A stretch of 64,000 bases of DNA, from the NCBI GenBank assembly GCA_030734395.1, contig JAUZTG010000042.1:310001-374000 (forward strand), read 5' to 3'. This DNA is from Sarocladium kiliense (taxonomy: Eukaryota > Ascomycota > Sordariomycetes > Hypocreales > Sarocladiaceae). This document shows, piece after piece, positions 45,213-56,300 of this stretch (position 1 is its first letter; the number at the start of each line of letters is the position of its first letter). The position numbers and the translations under genes were made by a program. The notes below the pieces were generated by a model. It worked only from the letters and a program-made list of their open reading frames with translations. It ran no database searches and was not told the DNA's origin.

Positions 45213-46760
45213 ATGACCGACGAAGAAAAAGAGCTTCTGGCTCGCATCGGTCAACTTGCCGGTAAGAGTGCTGCAAACCTCATGCACTGCGCACCACTGA
45301 CTTTCAACAGGCCAGATCAATCGACACAAGAACAAGCAGGCCGGAGATCGACAATCACCGAATCTGCATCCTGCTCATCATCAAAGTCTGTTTTCGCCCG
45401 CCCGACGAACGAGTGTTCCCATACTGACACCCTGCAGGCAATGCATACCGCCACAACACCCGATCCTACGCAAGCGCTCATCGAGTTGGACGGCCACAAC
45501 CGCATCGGCACCGTACACTTCAGCTGAACAACGGCACTGCGACGCCGCCTTCAGCATCCAGCAACGCCGACAGCGGCGCTGAAAGCTCAGGATGGGTTTC
45601 GAAGACTGACCGCCATCGTCAGCTCATCAACGCCGATATTTACGCCAAGCAGAGCCAGGATAGAGCCAAGGCGATCGAAGAAACACGGAAGCGCAAACTT
45701 AAGGCTCAAAGCCGTGGCGAGAAGGCTCGCTTCAACGCATTTCTGAAACACCAAAGCACTGTCAACGGAGTTGGTGCGGCGAGCACAGCGAGCCCAGGCA
45801 AGAATGACATCATTGTAGAAGACATCAAGTTCCGCGTCATGGATGGCGGAAAGAAGCTCGTCAGGCTTCCTGGTATGTTGCATGGGTCTGGTATGTGGCG
45901 TGTGGGTTATTCACGATTTCCAGGTGACGCAAACGTAGGACTGCCGACCCCCAAGACGGTCAATGTCGCCGGGGTTCAGTTCCATCGTACAAAGACCGGT
46001 AACCTTGTAGCAAACCGGGTACTCAAAGAACAACGGTATGTATCTCAATTATGGTTGAGAACCCGCTGACAATCATAGGCGCTCGGGAGTTGTCAAGCTC
46101 GATCAGCTCTGCAAGATATTTTCCATGACTGGTAATACGAACTCCCGACGAAGTTGCCAGCCTCAGATCTCCGATGGCTTGCAACTCGTCACTCCCCCAG
46201 GTATAACACTGACACTTCATATCACAGGTTCATGCCAGAAAGGTGCACGGTGTCGCTACGTTCACGACCCGCAGAAGGTTGCTGTTTGCAAGGACTACTT
46301 GAAGGACGGCAAGTGTGCACATGGCGAGTCTTGCGATTTGTCTCACGACCTGACCCCCGAACGTGTCCCCAACTGCCTGCACTTTGCCAAGGGCCACTGC
46401 GCCAAGGCTGACTGCCCGTATACTCACTCGAAAGCATCTCCAAGTGCCCCCGTGTGCCGAGCCTTTGGCTTCTACGGCTTCTGCGAAAAAGGTGCAGGTT
46501 GCACCGAGCGACACGTGTTCGAGTGCCCAGACTTTAGCAACACTGGTCGATGCAAGAACAAGGGCTGCAAGCTCCCGCATCGCGAAAGGGCAAGTGTCCT
46601 TCGAAACCAGAACAAAGAAGAGAACGAAAATGAAGATGTGTCGAGCGACGAGGAAGAAGCACACTCCGATGACGTCGACTCGGACGCTGTAGCTGAGTTC
46701 ATCGAAGCGGATTCTGATGACTCAGATTTCGAGCACGCGAAGGATTTCATCCCACTATAG
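45213..46760 (+). CDS. Five-finger CCCH zinc-finger protein (ZC3H3/Red5-like)
   Basis: A likely nuclear RNA-binding protein. Six exons: 45213-45261, 45311-45385, 45438-45872, 45924-46035, 46079-46131 and 46228-46760 (418 aa). The N terminus reads MTDEEKELLARIGQLAG then QINRHKN. Five CCCH fingers follow: CX8CX5CX3H (split by the exon 5/6 junction), CX8CX5CX3H, CX7CX4CX3H, CX8CX5CX3H and CX8CX4CX3H. The tail is acidic (SDDVDSDAVAEFIEADSDD). Five tandem fingers plus the acidic tail suggest the ZC3H3/Red5 group, which acts in nuclear RNA surveillance and polyadenylation; this is inference. The exon 2 donor GTCTGT is weak, but it keeps phase and has a good branch CTGAC. Confidence 0.85.
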
Positions 46761-47658
46761 CGGCGCGATTTTCCTCTTGCTACTGGCAGGACTTGCTGTG
46801 CCTGAGGGCATAACTCAGCGACCTTGCTTCGGGGACGCCTTTTCAATACTTCCATTCTGTATGAAGATACCCCTACGTTCCGATGTCATTGCTATCGATG
46901 GCCTATGGGTGCTAGCCCATTTGGCCCTCAGGAAAAGAAACAAAGAAGAAGAAGAAAATAAAGAAGAAAGTCGAAGGAACTCCAGACCATAAATGGAAAC
47001 ACTTCCTTGTGAGACAGTCCTAGGTAGATGCCTCGTTCAGGGAGAGAAGAATAGAAGATGGTATAAAATATTGATTTAAACGAGCTGAGACTCTTTGTGA
47101 TGAATTATTATATCGCTCCATGGTCGCTGACAGCACCTAGTTTACATGACATGTATTAACGAGCTGTGCCCAGCCGTGACGAAGCCAACGATCTCCAAGC
47201 TGCCCCTCACCCCACGACGACCCCTCTGCTCTGCCCCTCTGCACCACCTAAAAATAGGAGACGCCTTCGCGCCTACTGCCGCTTCTTGGGACCAAAGAAC
47301 CAACTCCATTCGTCCCTGCCAGCCTGTCGCAACAGCCGCCCAAGACGTAACCTGAACCCTCTGAGCGACCTCTCAGAAGAGGAACTCTTGCTCCTGGTGA
47401 CTTCTGGTCCAGCCGGCGACAGTGAAACGAACCAAAGCAAGACGGGACATTCGTGCACTGCCCGACTCAGCCGCAGGCGGCGTGCGCATATGGGTGGTTG
47501 AAGTCAGCCTTGCAGTGATTCGCAGCATTACGACTTCTTACATATCATTAGCTGGGCCATAATTTCTTCAATCGACGTGCGACACATCACTTTACGACCA
47601 AGACACTGAGCAAAGACAATCCAGCGCATACGTCCCCAGTTGACGACGCTCCACCATC
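46761..47658. other. Intergenic region upstream of the Sel1-repeat gene
   Basis: Contains the 3' flank of the CCCH gene, including an A/G-rich run near 46935-46975, and the promoter of the next gene. Short open frames around 47150-47500 are not convincing. Confidence 0.45.
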
Positions 47659-49108
47659 ATGGGCATGCGCGACATTCTTCGTAAGAAAGACCAGCTCCGC
47701 GACAACGGCCCCGTCCAAGAACAAGCCGTTCGTGACCTCTCCGGCCCTCAATTCACCTTCATCCGCTCCGACACCTTCGGCCAAGAACGCATCGAACCAC
47801 CCACCTTCCCCCCAAACTACGACTCCCACCACCTCTCCGCCGTCGCACACGAACCCCGTCGCAGCCGCCTCAGTCTCGATGTCTTCCGCTCAAGTCGCTC
47901 CCGAAGCGCCTCTGTATCGAGTCAAGTCTCGAGTTCCGGGGGGTTGACGGTGGACGAGGAGCAGAAGAAGAAGAGCAGACGGATATCAGAGCGGTTCCAC
48001 CTTAGCCGGGCGCAGGAGTCGAGCGAGAACGTGCCACAGAACTTACCGGAGATTCGAGTCGCGGCCGATGGACAGGACAAGGATGCGGCGGAGTCCGCGT
48101 GGGAACAGAGAGCTACGATGCTGGCGGGGCAGAATGACCTGGCGAGGAGTAGACCGGCGACGCCGGAGAAGAGTCCGCAGCAGCAGCAGGCAGGAGGAAG
48201 AGCGAGGTCGGGCAGTGCGGTGACGAGTTCGAAGCAGACGGATGATATGATCCAGGAGGCGATCCGGTTGCATGAGGAGGGGGATCTGGCGAGGTCAACG
48301 GAGTTGTTCAAGCAGCTTGCTGACCCGAATGGCGCGAATAACACACTCAGTCAGGTTCTCTACGGACTGGCCCTAAGGTAAGCCCTTCATCCAGCTTCCT
48401 CACATATTCAATCTGACAGAGATAAGACACGGCTGGGGCTGCCAACCTGATCCAGCCAGTGCAGTCCACTATCTCTCCGCAGCAGCATCCAACGCCGCCT
48501 TCGTGGAGCAGATGGCCCTGCAGGCAGGGAGTAGGAAAGGCGGTGCATTGAAGGGAGAGCTGGTCCTTGCGATATTCGAGCTGGCGAATTGCTTTAGGCA
48601 TGGGTGGGGGATTGCAAAGGATGCGATCGCGGCGAAGCAGGTAAGTGCTTCGAGGAATGTGTCCTAGAGACAGAGGGAAGCTGACTTGATGACAAGTATT
48701 ATGAGACGGCTGCGAATCTTGGCGATACAGGTATGTGTTCTGCACTTGAAAAGGGGTTGATGGTTGTGAGAGAAGAAGCTGACCGTTGGTATAGACGCCA
48801 TGAACGAGGTCGCATGGTGCTATCTCGAAGGCTTCGGCTGCAAGAAAGACAAGGTTCGTATCTCCCCTACTTACAGTCCTTTGCTCCCCTTCTTCTGTGA
48901 ATCAGACGCTCACTCTGTCTCGTTGAATCTAGTTCGCTGCAGCACGGTACTACAGACAGGCAGAAAAAGCAGGCAACAAGACTTTAGGCAATAGCTGGTA
49001 AGTCTTTCCCCTTATCCCCTCGTTCCCAAGCATAAGATTCTAACCGAACGCGACCACAGGATCTGGAAGGACAAATACGATCCTCCTGGCGAGGGCAGTA
49101 AGAAGTGA
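47659..49108 (+). CDS. Sel1-repeat protein, Dsf2/Nif1-like
   Basis: Six exons (47659-48377, 48427-48640, 48697-48730, 48795-48853, 48933-48997, 49060-49108) encode 379 aa. The first 200 residues are disordered and rich in Ser, Arg and Gln; a short PQFTFIRSDT motif near the start is typical of fungal homologues. The C-terminal third holds Sel1/TPR-like repeats: LYGLALRHGWGCQPDPASAV, LANCFRHGWGIAKDAIAAKQ and EVAWCYLEGFGCKKDKFAAA. Relatives include yeast Dsf2 and S. pombe Nif1, linked to cell-cycle control through Nim1-type kinases. The function here is inferred from similarity only. Exons 3 to 6 are all shorter than 70 nt. Confidence 0.85.
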
Positions 49109-50531
49109 GGGAATGATCTCGGTCTGTCCCGATAGATTTGGAGCGGGTGACCTCGCAAGGCAGCAGCGCTGCCTGTTCGTGCGATGTAGAAAGTCCAGCA
49201 AATTCTTGGATAAATACCAAAAATACGCTTCCCGCATGTCACGACACATGTCAAACTAGTCACACTACCTACTAAATGCCACTGATGTCACATCCCCTCA
49301 CCCGCGTGGAACAAATTGCACATCTTGTTTGGATGGACAACCCAGCCCAGCCTGAAGCACATGAGCGCTCCCCCCGCTCCGTGTCTAAGACCTGCATCTG
49401 AGACACGCAGGTATCACATTAAAACCCCATCGCCATCACAGTTTCTCCTCTCTCTCGGGATCACGGACGGCTGTCATAGTGTTTAGGAATTTCTGCCTAG
49501 CAGTCCAAGTCAGCCGGTTTGGGAGGCCGACCGGGCCATTTCATGGTTCTGCTCACGAGACATTGGCAGGTTCTACACGCATGCACGAGTTCCTCGAGAT
49601 TGAGACGGCATTTTGGTAGGCGCATCATCGCACTGAATTGAGGACAAAAGAGAAGACCTAATAAACTAGAATTACCTTCTTGCAACGACACATTTAACAA
49701 GAGGAGTCGTTGCAAGGACCTCAAGACTCTGTGGAAGCCCCGATATCCTATGCAACATCTCCCAATGCGTGCGCGCGCAAGCCAGGCTTCCATAAGGTAG
49801 AAGAATAGCCAAGAAGAAGATTCCAAATAGTGGCTTTGTTCGTTTCGTGTCTTCATCGCATTCGTTTCGTTGGTCCCATGATATCGCTCCATCCATCCAT
49901 TCGTCCATCGTAAGTCCATATCCATCATTCCATCAGTGTATTCATCTCCTGGCGGGTGGCGTATCGCCTGCGCGCGCCGCCCAAATGTGTGCGTTACTCT
50001 CGTGGGTGTATCTCCTCGTCATTCCCATATCCCCTCCTGTCCCAAAAAATACAAGAAAAGCGCTTGTTGGACTGGTTTCCTACAAGTGAAAGATCTGCAG
50101 AAATAGGTCGGTAGGTTGGTTGGGTATGGCTCTGCCGGCAGGGCAAGAAGAAATAGGAGAAGATGGCCAAAAATTCAGGAATTCCAAAGTAAAAATATCA
50201 ATACGCCTGCTCGCTTGCTGGAAGTACTCGTTCATGTTGAAATAAAAATCAAGAGGCAATAACTGTCGTGGAAAGGCCGCAATACCTCGCGAGAGGCCCG
50301 TCATGGCCATCGGGCCAGTATCGTGGAATGCGTGAGCGAAGTGTTCTGAGGGGAGATTGCGTGGGAGCGGCCCAGTGGATGTATCCAGAAAAAAGGAAGG
50401 CAACGGAATCAGACGTGGTTTCTGTTCCGGACCCGAGGAGGCAAATAAAATAAACAAGGTACGTTAAAAATCGCAAGATCCAAATCAAGTCGTTAAAGTC
50501 GTCATCGTGAGACATTTCTGTATCTTCAAAT
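49109..50531. other. Intergenic region between two convergent genes
   Basis: 1.4 kb between the stop codons of the Sel1-repeat and bZIP genes, holding both 3' UTRs. Open frames here (for example on the minus strand near 49500-49930) lack recognisable protein features. A short ATCC-rich run lies near 49890-49925. Confidence 0.45.
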
Positions 50532-52346
50532 TCATGTTTTCGTAGCGGCATCGCATTGCTGCGCGTTTGGTGCATTGTTGCACTCCGCAACCATCTTTGC
50601 AAAGTTGCGGACCACGTCGCCGGGAATCTGGTCCCAGAGGAGAGACCGTGTGTACACCTCGGCGGCGCCATCGTGCTTGTTCGTCATGCGCATCGCTGCC
50701 AGTGCATCAGCCAGGTTCCGTCGACCCTGGCTCATGGACTTGGGAGGTGCATTCTGTAGGAAGTCTTGATCATTGACCCCGTTGTACTGTGCTGCAGACA
50801 GGGAGAAGATCTGCTCGTTCGTCTGTTCCTGGGTAGGCTGCGTCAGGCTGTCACTGAAATCAACCAGGGTCGACTGTTGCGTGTTGTCCGAAGCTGTAGG
50901 CATGCTCGTCGATGGATCAGACCAGCTTGTGGCTCCAGATGGCTGAGGGGCAAGAGGTTGCACGCCGTGGGATCCTTGAGCTACACCAGCATCCTTAAGA
51001 ACGGTATCGAGTAGAGAAGCAGAAGCAGCGCGAACATCGTCCGAGACAGCGGGAATAGGCTGAGGCGTGCGGTTGGACAGGACGAAAGCGCCGACAAGGA
51101 AGAGCATGAAGAGCAAGCCGCCAGGTGGCGAGTTTTTATCGGAGCCCGTGACGGCTTGGGGTTCGCTCTTCTTGGAGACCAAGGCCATGGAAGGCTTGGC
51201 TTCCTGCTCTGGCTCAACAGGATAGTCGTGGATGAAGTGATTGGTGTCCCAGGCACCAGGCATGTTGATGTCCTCGAAGCTGCCGAAACCGTTGTTGTAG
51301 ACAGTAGGCTGGGCGACACCTGTAGTCCTGGAATTCCTCTCGAGTTGTTGAATGTGCTCTGTCAAGACACCGACTTTCTTGCGAAGTTCAGCAGTTTCCA
51401 GGGTGTGGACACGGATCATCTCCTCCTTGTCAAGGTTGGTGCTCTCGACGAATTGGGCGTACGCCTGCTTCTCTCGTTGCAGCTGTTCAAGCTCCTTGCG
51501 CAACTGGTCGTTTTGCTCGGCAATACCCTGGTACAGTTGGTTGAAATCCTTTTTCTCTTCCTCAAGGCGCTCCGTGTGCAGCTTCTTGCGTTGGCGGGAG
51601 TCGAGTGCTGCCTGACGGTTCCTCAAGAGACGCTTCTGCTGCTTCAATTCCTTGATCTCGTTCTCATCTGTGGACATGGCGATGAGGGAGTCGATGTTGT
51701 GCAGGTTGCGATCAGCAGGAATGTCGAAGCGAGCGTTCTTCTTGCGAATGCCATCTCCCCTTCGGAGATCATTGTGCCCTCGCAGAGCAGGGCTCTCAGG
51801 CCGTGTCCGCTTGTTGGACCCTTGACCGGTCATCCAATTACCCTGAGGTGAGGTAGGCATGGACGGATTACCCGAGGGAAGACCAGAGAACATGTTGCTG
51901 TGGTTTGAGAAAGGATTGTGAGTAGCCATTGACCCGTGCATGCCATTGTCGAAGTGCTGGGCGGGAGTGCCCGAGCCTGAGTTGCTGGTAGCCATGGGCC
52001 AGGACGAACCGGGAACCATGAAGGGCCCTGGCTGCGCATGGTCAAGGTTGACGAAGGACGTGGGTTGGTTCTCGAATGGGTTGTTGGAGGGCACAGACTG
52101 CATGTCGACGGACTGCGGGGAGAAGAGTGAGTGGGCAGGCATGCCGGCAAAGGACTCTCTCCTGCTGTCAGCCATGGGTGGTGAGAGCTCGAGGCCCGAG
52201 TCTACAGCGCTGTTGTCGAGGATGCTTTCATCAAGGACACCGGTGTCCTCCTGCTTGAAGTACTCTTGTGCGTGGTGAGTGTCCACGGTCAGAGGCACAG
52301 TGCGGTACTGCTGCTGGTGGTACTGCATGGGAAAGTGAGAGACCAT
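50532..52346 (-). CDS. bZIP transcription factor with a putative membrane segment
   Basis: A single exon encodes 604 aa. Residues 1-200 are disordered. The basic region is NRQAALDSR within KQQKRLLRNRQAALDSRQRK (235-254), followed by a leucine-zipper coiled coil to about 340. Basic-region wording and layout recall the MeaB-type bZIP of filamentous fungi, a nitrogen regulator, but I am not certain. After a linker, GGLLFMLFLVGAFVLSN (about 409-425) is hydrophobic enough to be a membrane anchor, and a Gln/Ser/Asn-rich segment follows. A membrane-held factor released by proteolysis (like ATF6/CREB3) is one reading. The start at 52346 is the first ATG after a long leader. Confidence 0.85.
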   Translation of the reverse strand: MVSHFPMQYHQQQYRTVPLTVDTHHAQEYFKQEDTGVLDESILDNSAVDSGLELSPPMADSRRESFAGMPAHSLFSPQSVDMQSVPSNNPFENQPTSFVNLDHAQPGPFMVPGSSWPMATSNSGSGTPAQHFDNGMHGSMATHNPFSNHSNMFSGLPSGNPSMPTSPQGNWMTGQGSNKRTRPESPALRGHNDLRRGDGIRKKNARFDIPADRNLHNIDSLIAMSTDENEIKELKQQKRLLRNRQAALDSRQRKKLHTERLEEEKKDFNQLYQGIAEQNDQLRKELEQLQREKQAYAQFVESTNLDKEEMIRVHTLETAELRKKVGVLTEHIQQLERNSRTTGVAQPTVYNNGFGSFEDINMPGAWDTNHFIHDYPVEPEQEAKPSMALVSKKSEPQAVTGSDKNSPPGGLLFMLFLVGAFVLSNRTPQPIPAVSDDVRAASASLLDTVLKDAGVAQGSHGVQPLAPQPSGATSWSDPSTSMPTASDNTQQSTLVDFSDSLTQPTQEQTNEQIFSLSAAQYNGVNDQDFLQNAPPKSMSQGRRNLADALAAMRMTNKHDGAAEVYTRSLLWDQIPGDVVRNFAKMVAECNNAPNAQQCDAATKT

Positions 52347-53276
52347 GCTGCGGACGGAGGATGGGAGGCGCAGGATTAAAAGTGGTGATGGTGAGATTTG
52401 TACAGCCCTGACTGAAGACGGAGCAGGAGCAGGTTAGCGTCTGAGGCGAGCAAGAGGCGCTGGGTGAGATTGAATCCCGAACAAGATGTGCAACAAGTGG
52501 ACGATGAGATGTGGTGATGATGGGAGGCAAAGGTGAGGAGGGGTAGAATGGGCAAATGGCGCAAAGATGGTGGAAGATTAGGCGTCGCAGGAGGTGATGC
52601 GCAAACGCTCTGCCCGAGGAGAGGAAAAGAAGATGATGAAGAAGGGTGAGAGGGAAGAAACGAGATGTCCAAGAAGTGAAGTCAGGATGCGCGATGAGAT
52701 GTGAGAGGAGAAGAGAGGGAGGAGACGGTGTAGAGCGTCTGCGTGGGGAAGCGATGGATGAAGAGATAATGGTGGTGGTGGTGCTGAGCAGTACAAAAAA
52801 ACAGTGGCAGGAATAGTGGGCGCATGGGCAGTCCCAGGGCAGAGAGGCGGGGGAGGGACGGCGCCAGGCTTGAGACAAGCAGAGCCAGACTCGAGCGCTA
52901 CAGCCGCTGGAGGCGGGACGGGGCGTTGCAGGCAGGAAAATAAGGTAGAAGAGCCAAGAAGAGGTAGAGAGGAGTAGTGAGACATGTACCGAATGGTGTG
53001 TACTAACCAGGTTGAGTGACCAGGGGAGCGACTTGGGGGTACAAGCTGCAGCCAGTGCTTGACGACTCGGCAATGATGGCAGCAGTCCTGGATGTCAAAC
53101 AGGGTCGATATGCCGGTGCAAGTCGAAGAAGATCGATGAGAAAGAAACGAAGTCGAGGTAGTAGAAGATGAAAGCGAATGTGCCAAAGGTGGTGATAATG
53201 ACGAAAGACTGGAGGACTCGTCTTCTTGGGCCGACAGAAGCGTAGACCGGCAAGATCGAGTCAGATGAGTCTCTTA

Positions 53277-53317
<41 letters not shown>

Positions 53318-53330
53318 CCTGGTGAGCAAC
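52347..53330 (-). promoter_or_regulatory. Long pyrimidine-rich leader/promoter of the bZIP gene
   Basis: Read on the minus strand this region is strongly C/T-rich and contains several ATG-started open frames upstream of the bZIP start, so a long 5' leader with upstream ORFs is plausible. None of the frames looks like a conserved protein. Transcript ends cannot be seen from sequence. Confidence 0.4.
53275..53317. repeat. (TG)n-(CG)n-(TG)n alternating purine-pyrimidine tract
   Basis: A 43-nt perfectly alternating pyrimidine-purine run: about a dozen TG units, then a short CG core (53303-53310), then TG again. It is about 930 bp upstream of the bZIP ATG. Such tracts can adopt Z-DNA under negative supercoiling. 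Confidence 0.9.
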
Positions 53331-56300
53331 TCTCAGTAATGTTTGCCAGTTTGAGCAAACTTGGATGGTTGCAGCGGCTGGCCTTTAGTAGGATTGAGAG
53401 CAGGATGCGAGGAGGGTGGCTCTGCCGGTTATGTAGGATGCCCTCGGACGGGTGTATGCTATAGACTGGGCATGTGGTGGTGTGTCGTCAATTGGAGCGA
53501 AGCAGAGCCCGTCACTGATGAAATAATAACAAGCAAGTCGCGGATGGAGTCACATCAAGCAAGCAAGTCAAGCCTCCCATCCCTTCGCTTCGCTCTCTCT
53601 GTGCCCGACATCCTGAACCCGGCCTGCCCAGGCCGCCGTCCTCCAAGTCAAGGCAGTGCCATGGATGGTACGAGGTACGCGGCGGAGTAGCGGTGGGGGC
53701 ACCTACACACAGGTACCACTTTATCTGCCAGTGCCAGCCTCTGACTCTGCTCCCTCCTCTTCCAGCTCTCCCTCTCTGTGCCAGGGTTTCACCTCCACCC
53801 ATTGGAAGCCTCGCTCGTCTCTGCTCACTGGTGACCGCTTCCCACGCGGCCCATCACAGCGGCCAAGTACAGCTCCTTTCATCACATTCAACCGCGTACT
53901 CGCAGCCTCTCCATCCGAATGATGCCCGAGGCCTGACGCCAGGCTGCCTCGCTCGTCGTCCTTCGGCAATGGGCCCCCTGACCCTTTCTTTCCTTTAACA
54001 CCCAGTATGAAAACCTGCTGATAACTAGTATCTACTGATCAAACGCCCTCCACACCCTCCAGACCGCGACTTTCTACCTAAGTAGACGGGCGGATAGACG
54101 GCTGGCCACTTGAATGGCCCACTCAGCACACAGCGGCCCGTAAGGGAGCAGCCGTTTGAGCTAGAGAAAAAGGTCAAAAGCCAGAACAAGGTGGGAGCAC
54201 AGCCAAGCGACTGGCTGTCGTTGAAAGTTCGCGAGCGAATCGACAAACATAAAAAAAGTGCACTTTCACTGGACTCGTGCCCAGGCGACCATCCCACACA
54301 CACAGGCGTTCACACGAGGTTACTAGCTGCTGCTGCTCCTGCCTCTTGACACCCACACAGATCAAAGTACACAGTAGCACGCGGCGTGTCCCTCATGATC
54401 ATGCTCGCCAGACACACACACACACGGACTAGGCAAACCAAACACGGCCACTAACACCCGTCCGACCTTGTGCCATCGCCTCAGCTCGGCGTCTCATGTG
54501 GTCCTTTCTCCCCCACGCTATGCTCCGAGGATAGGCACGGTTTGTACCCAGATCTTGACGAGGAACATTGTACGATATCGCCATTACTAGATCGCTCGAA
54601 TAAATATTCCATCTGCGTCAATATCTAGGTATAGCCGTGATCTGTGAGACACCAAGACCCCTCATATACATACAGAAACCCAAATGGCTGGACAAGAAAC
54701 ACGTTGTCATCCTTTGATCAGCTCATTTCCATCCCTTCCACCAGCCTTCTATGTCCTCACCTCAGGTCCAGGCCCAGCTGTGACCATCAAGGAACAAAGC
54801 CTAGCACCACGCCTGGTACCAAGCCTCTTGTCTCTGCCAGGACTCTCCAGCCCACAATTGCCAGGGAAGCCTGGACGCTGGGCTCGAACCCGAAAGACCC
54901 GGAGAAGGGTTTTCGCAAACGAACCCGCACGTTGGGCATCAATCCAGGTCTCCCCACGCGTCGCGGCGCTGTGAATGCACACCTACCGCGTAAAGTACCG
55001 TAGCTGCCCAACGTCGAAACACTCTACTGACCGCCTTGCTGCCGCTGACCACCCCGGGGCCAGCCCTGTCTCGGGGAGGTACCCTTGTTCATGGTTAGCC
55101 TCCATCCACCCTTCCAGAGCAGAACCCTGGTCATTGTCAGGATTTGCTTTGCTGCTAAATCCGGATTGTGACAGGTGCCCCCATGTCCATCTGCCCATCG
55201 TGTCGTCGTCACTGAGCCACTGCCCATCCCACGCTGGTGCTTGCTCCAAGACCTGGGAGCAGATCATGCTCACATCCAGCCCCCCTTCCCGGCGATCCTT
55301 CCGTAGGTCGCGTCACTCCCAAGTCACTTTACCACAGTCTTGATCAGCCTTGAGACTTTGTTGGTACTCTGAAGATGAAACTCGTAAAGCCTCCAGACCA
55401 TGACCATCTGACTATCAGCCACGATCCCTCGATCCTTGGGCCGATGGCCCCCTTCCCTCCTTCCCTCTTGCTTTCTGCCCAATAAGAATATTCCCTGATA
55501 ACAATGCGGCATTATTGACCACTCACCATCTATAGAATTCAGTGATGCCCCCGCTTCTCATTTCTATCTTTATCCATTCGATGATGTTTCCCAAAATGAA
55601 CCACGAGATATCTTGTTGACCACAAGGTCTGCCTTGTGTCCTTACTTCGCCTTTCTCTCATCCTGCTCCATTCCGTGTTCACCCAAGCAAACATCACTTA
55701 TACCGCGCGCGAAAAAGAGAAGGTCGCAACAGCCCGTTCCCACACCTAAGATCATGCTCCAGCCACTCATCATAACCCGCTCGTGGGTGGCCGCATAACA
55801 GGCCGCCTCGCCTCACACTGTCCTCTCGTTCCTTACAATCAAATCATGCTCTTACGCCCGTCCATCCCCCACCAAAGAGTCGGTGTGCCCATCCTCTCTC
55901 CTGACCAAAACCAGAAGTCAGGCACCGACCGGGTCTCGTTCCGGTTCAGGTGCTTTCTCCTCCCTTTCCCACCCTGTAAGCGGTAGTTGATACGCTCCAG
56001 CCAATTGTCCCTGCGAGGCTACCTCTGGGTCATCACATGAGATCGAACCCTGAACTGGAGTGCTTGGCCCCATGCGCGAACGTCATGGAACAGGGGCCAT
56101 ATTGGCGAATCGGAGGAGGAATCTCGCTGCTGCCCAACGTGAATGAGACAAGCCAAAGCTGCAGTAGATCGATTCTGTAATGCCCGCCCCACGATCTGAT
56201 TGAGAGCTTCCTTTCCTAATCTTGACAGACGTGCGCGGCTTTTGTCAGGATGATGATAGTCCCTTTCACACTAGGCTACGTACACACTATGGATCGCGGC

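Noticed and set aside
49497..49928. 143-codon minus-strand frame in the gap after the Sel1-repeat gene
   Set aside because: No recognisable motif, and a second frame of similar length overlaps it; probably chance in 3' flanking DNA.
52231..53073. 280-codon minus-strand frame upstream of and overlapping the bZIP gene
   Set aside because: It is pyrimidine-rich DNA giving Ser/Pro/Leu/His; no family features and it overlaps the bZIP start in another frame. More likely leader sequence.
54866..54890. GGTTCGAGCCC on the minus strand, like a tRNA B box
   Set aside because: No matching A box, cloverleaf or acceptor stem could be built around it.
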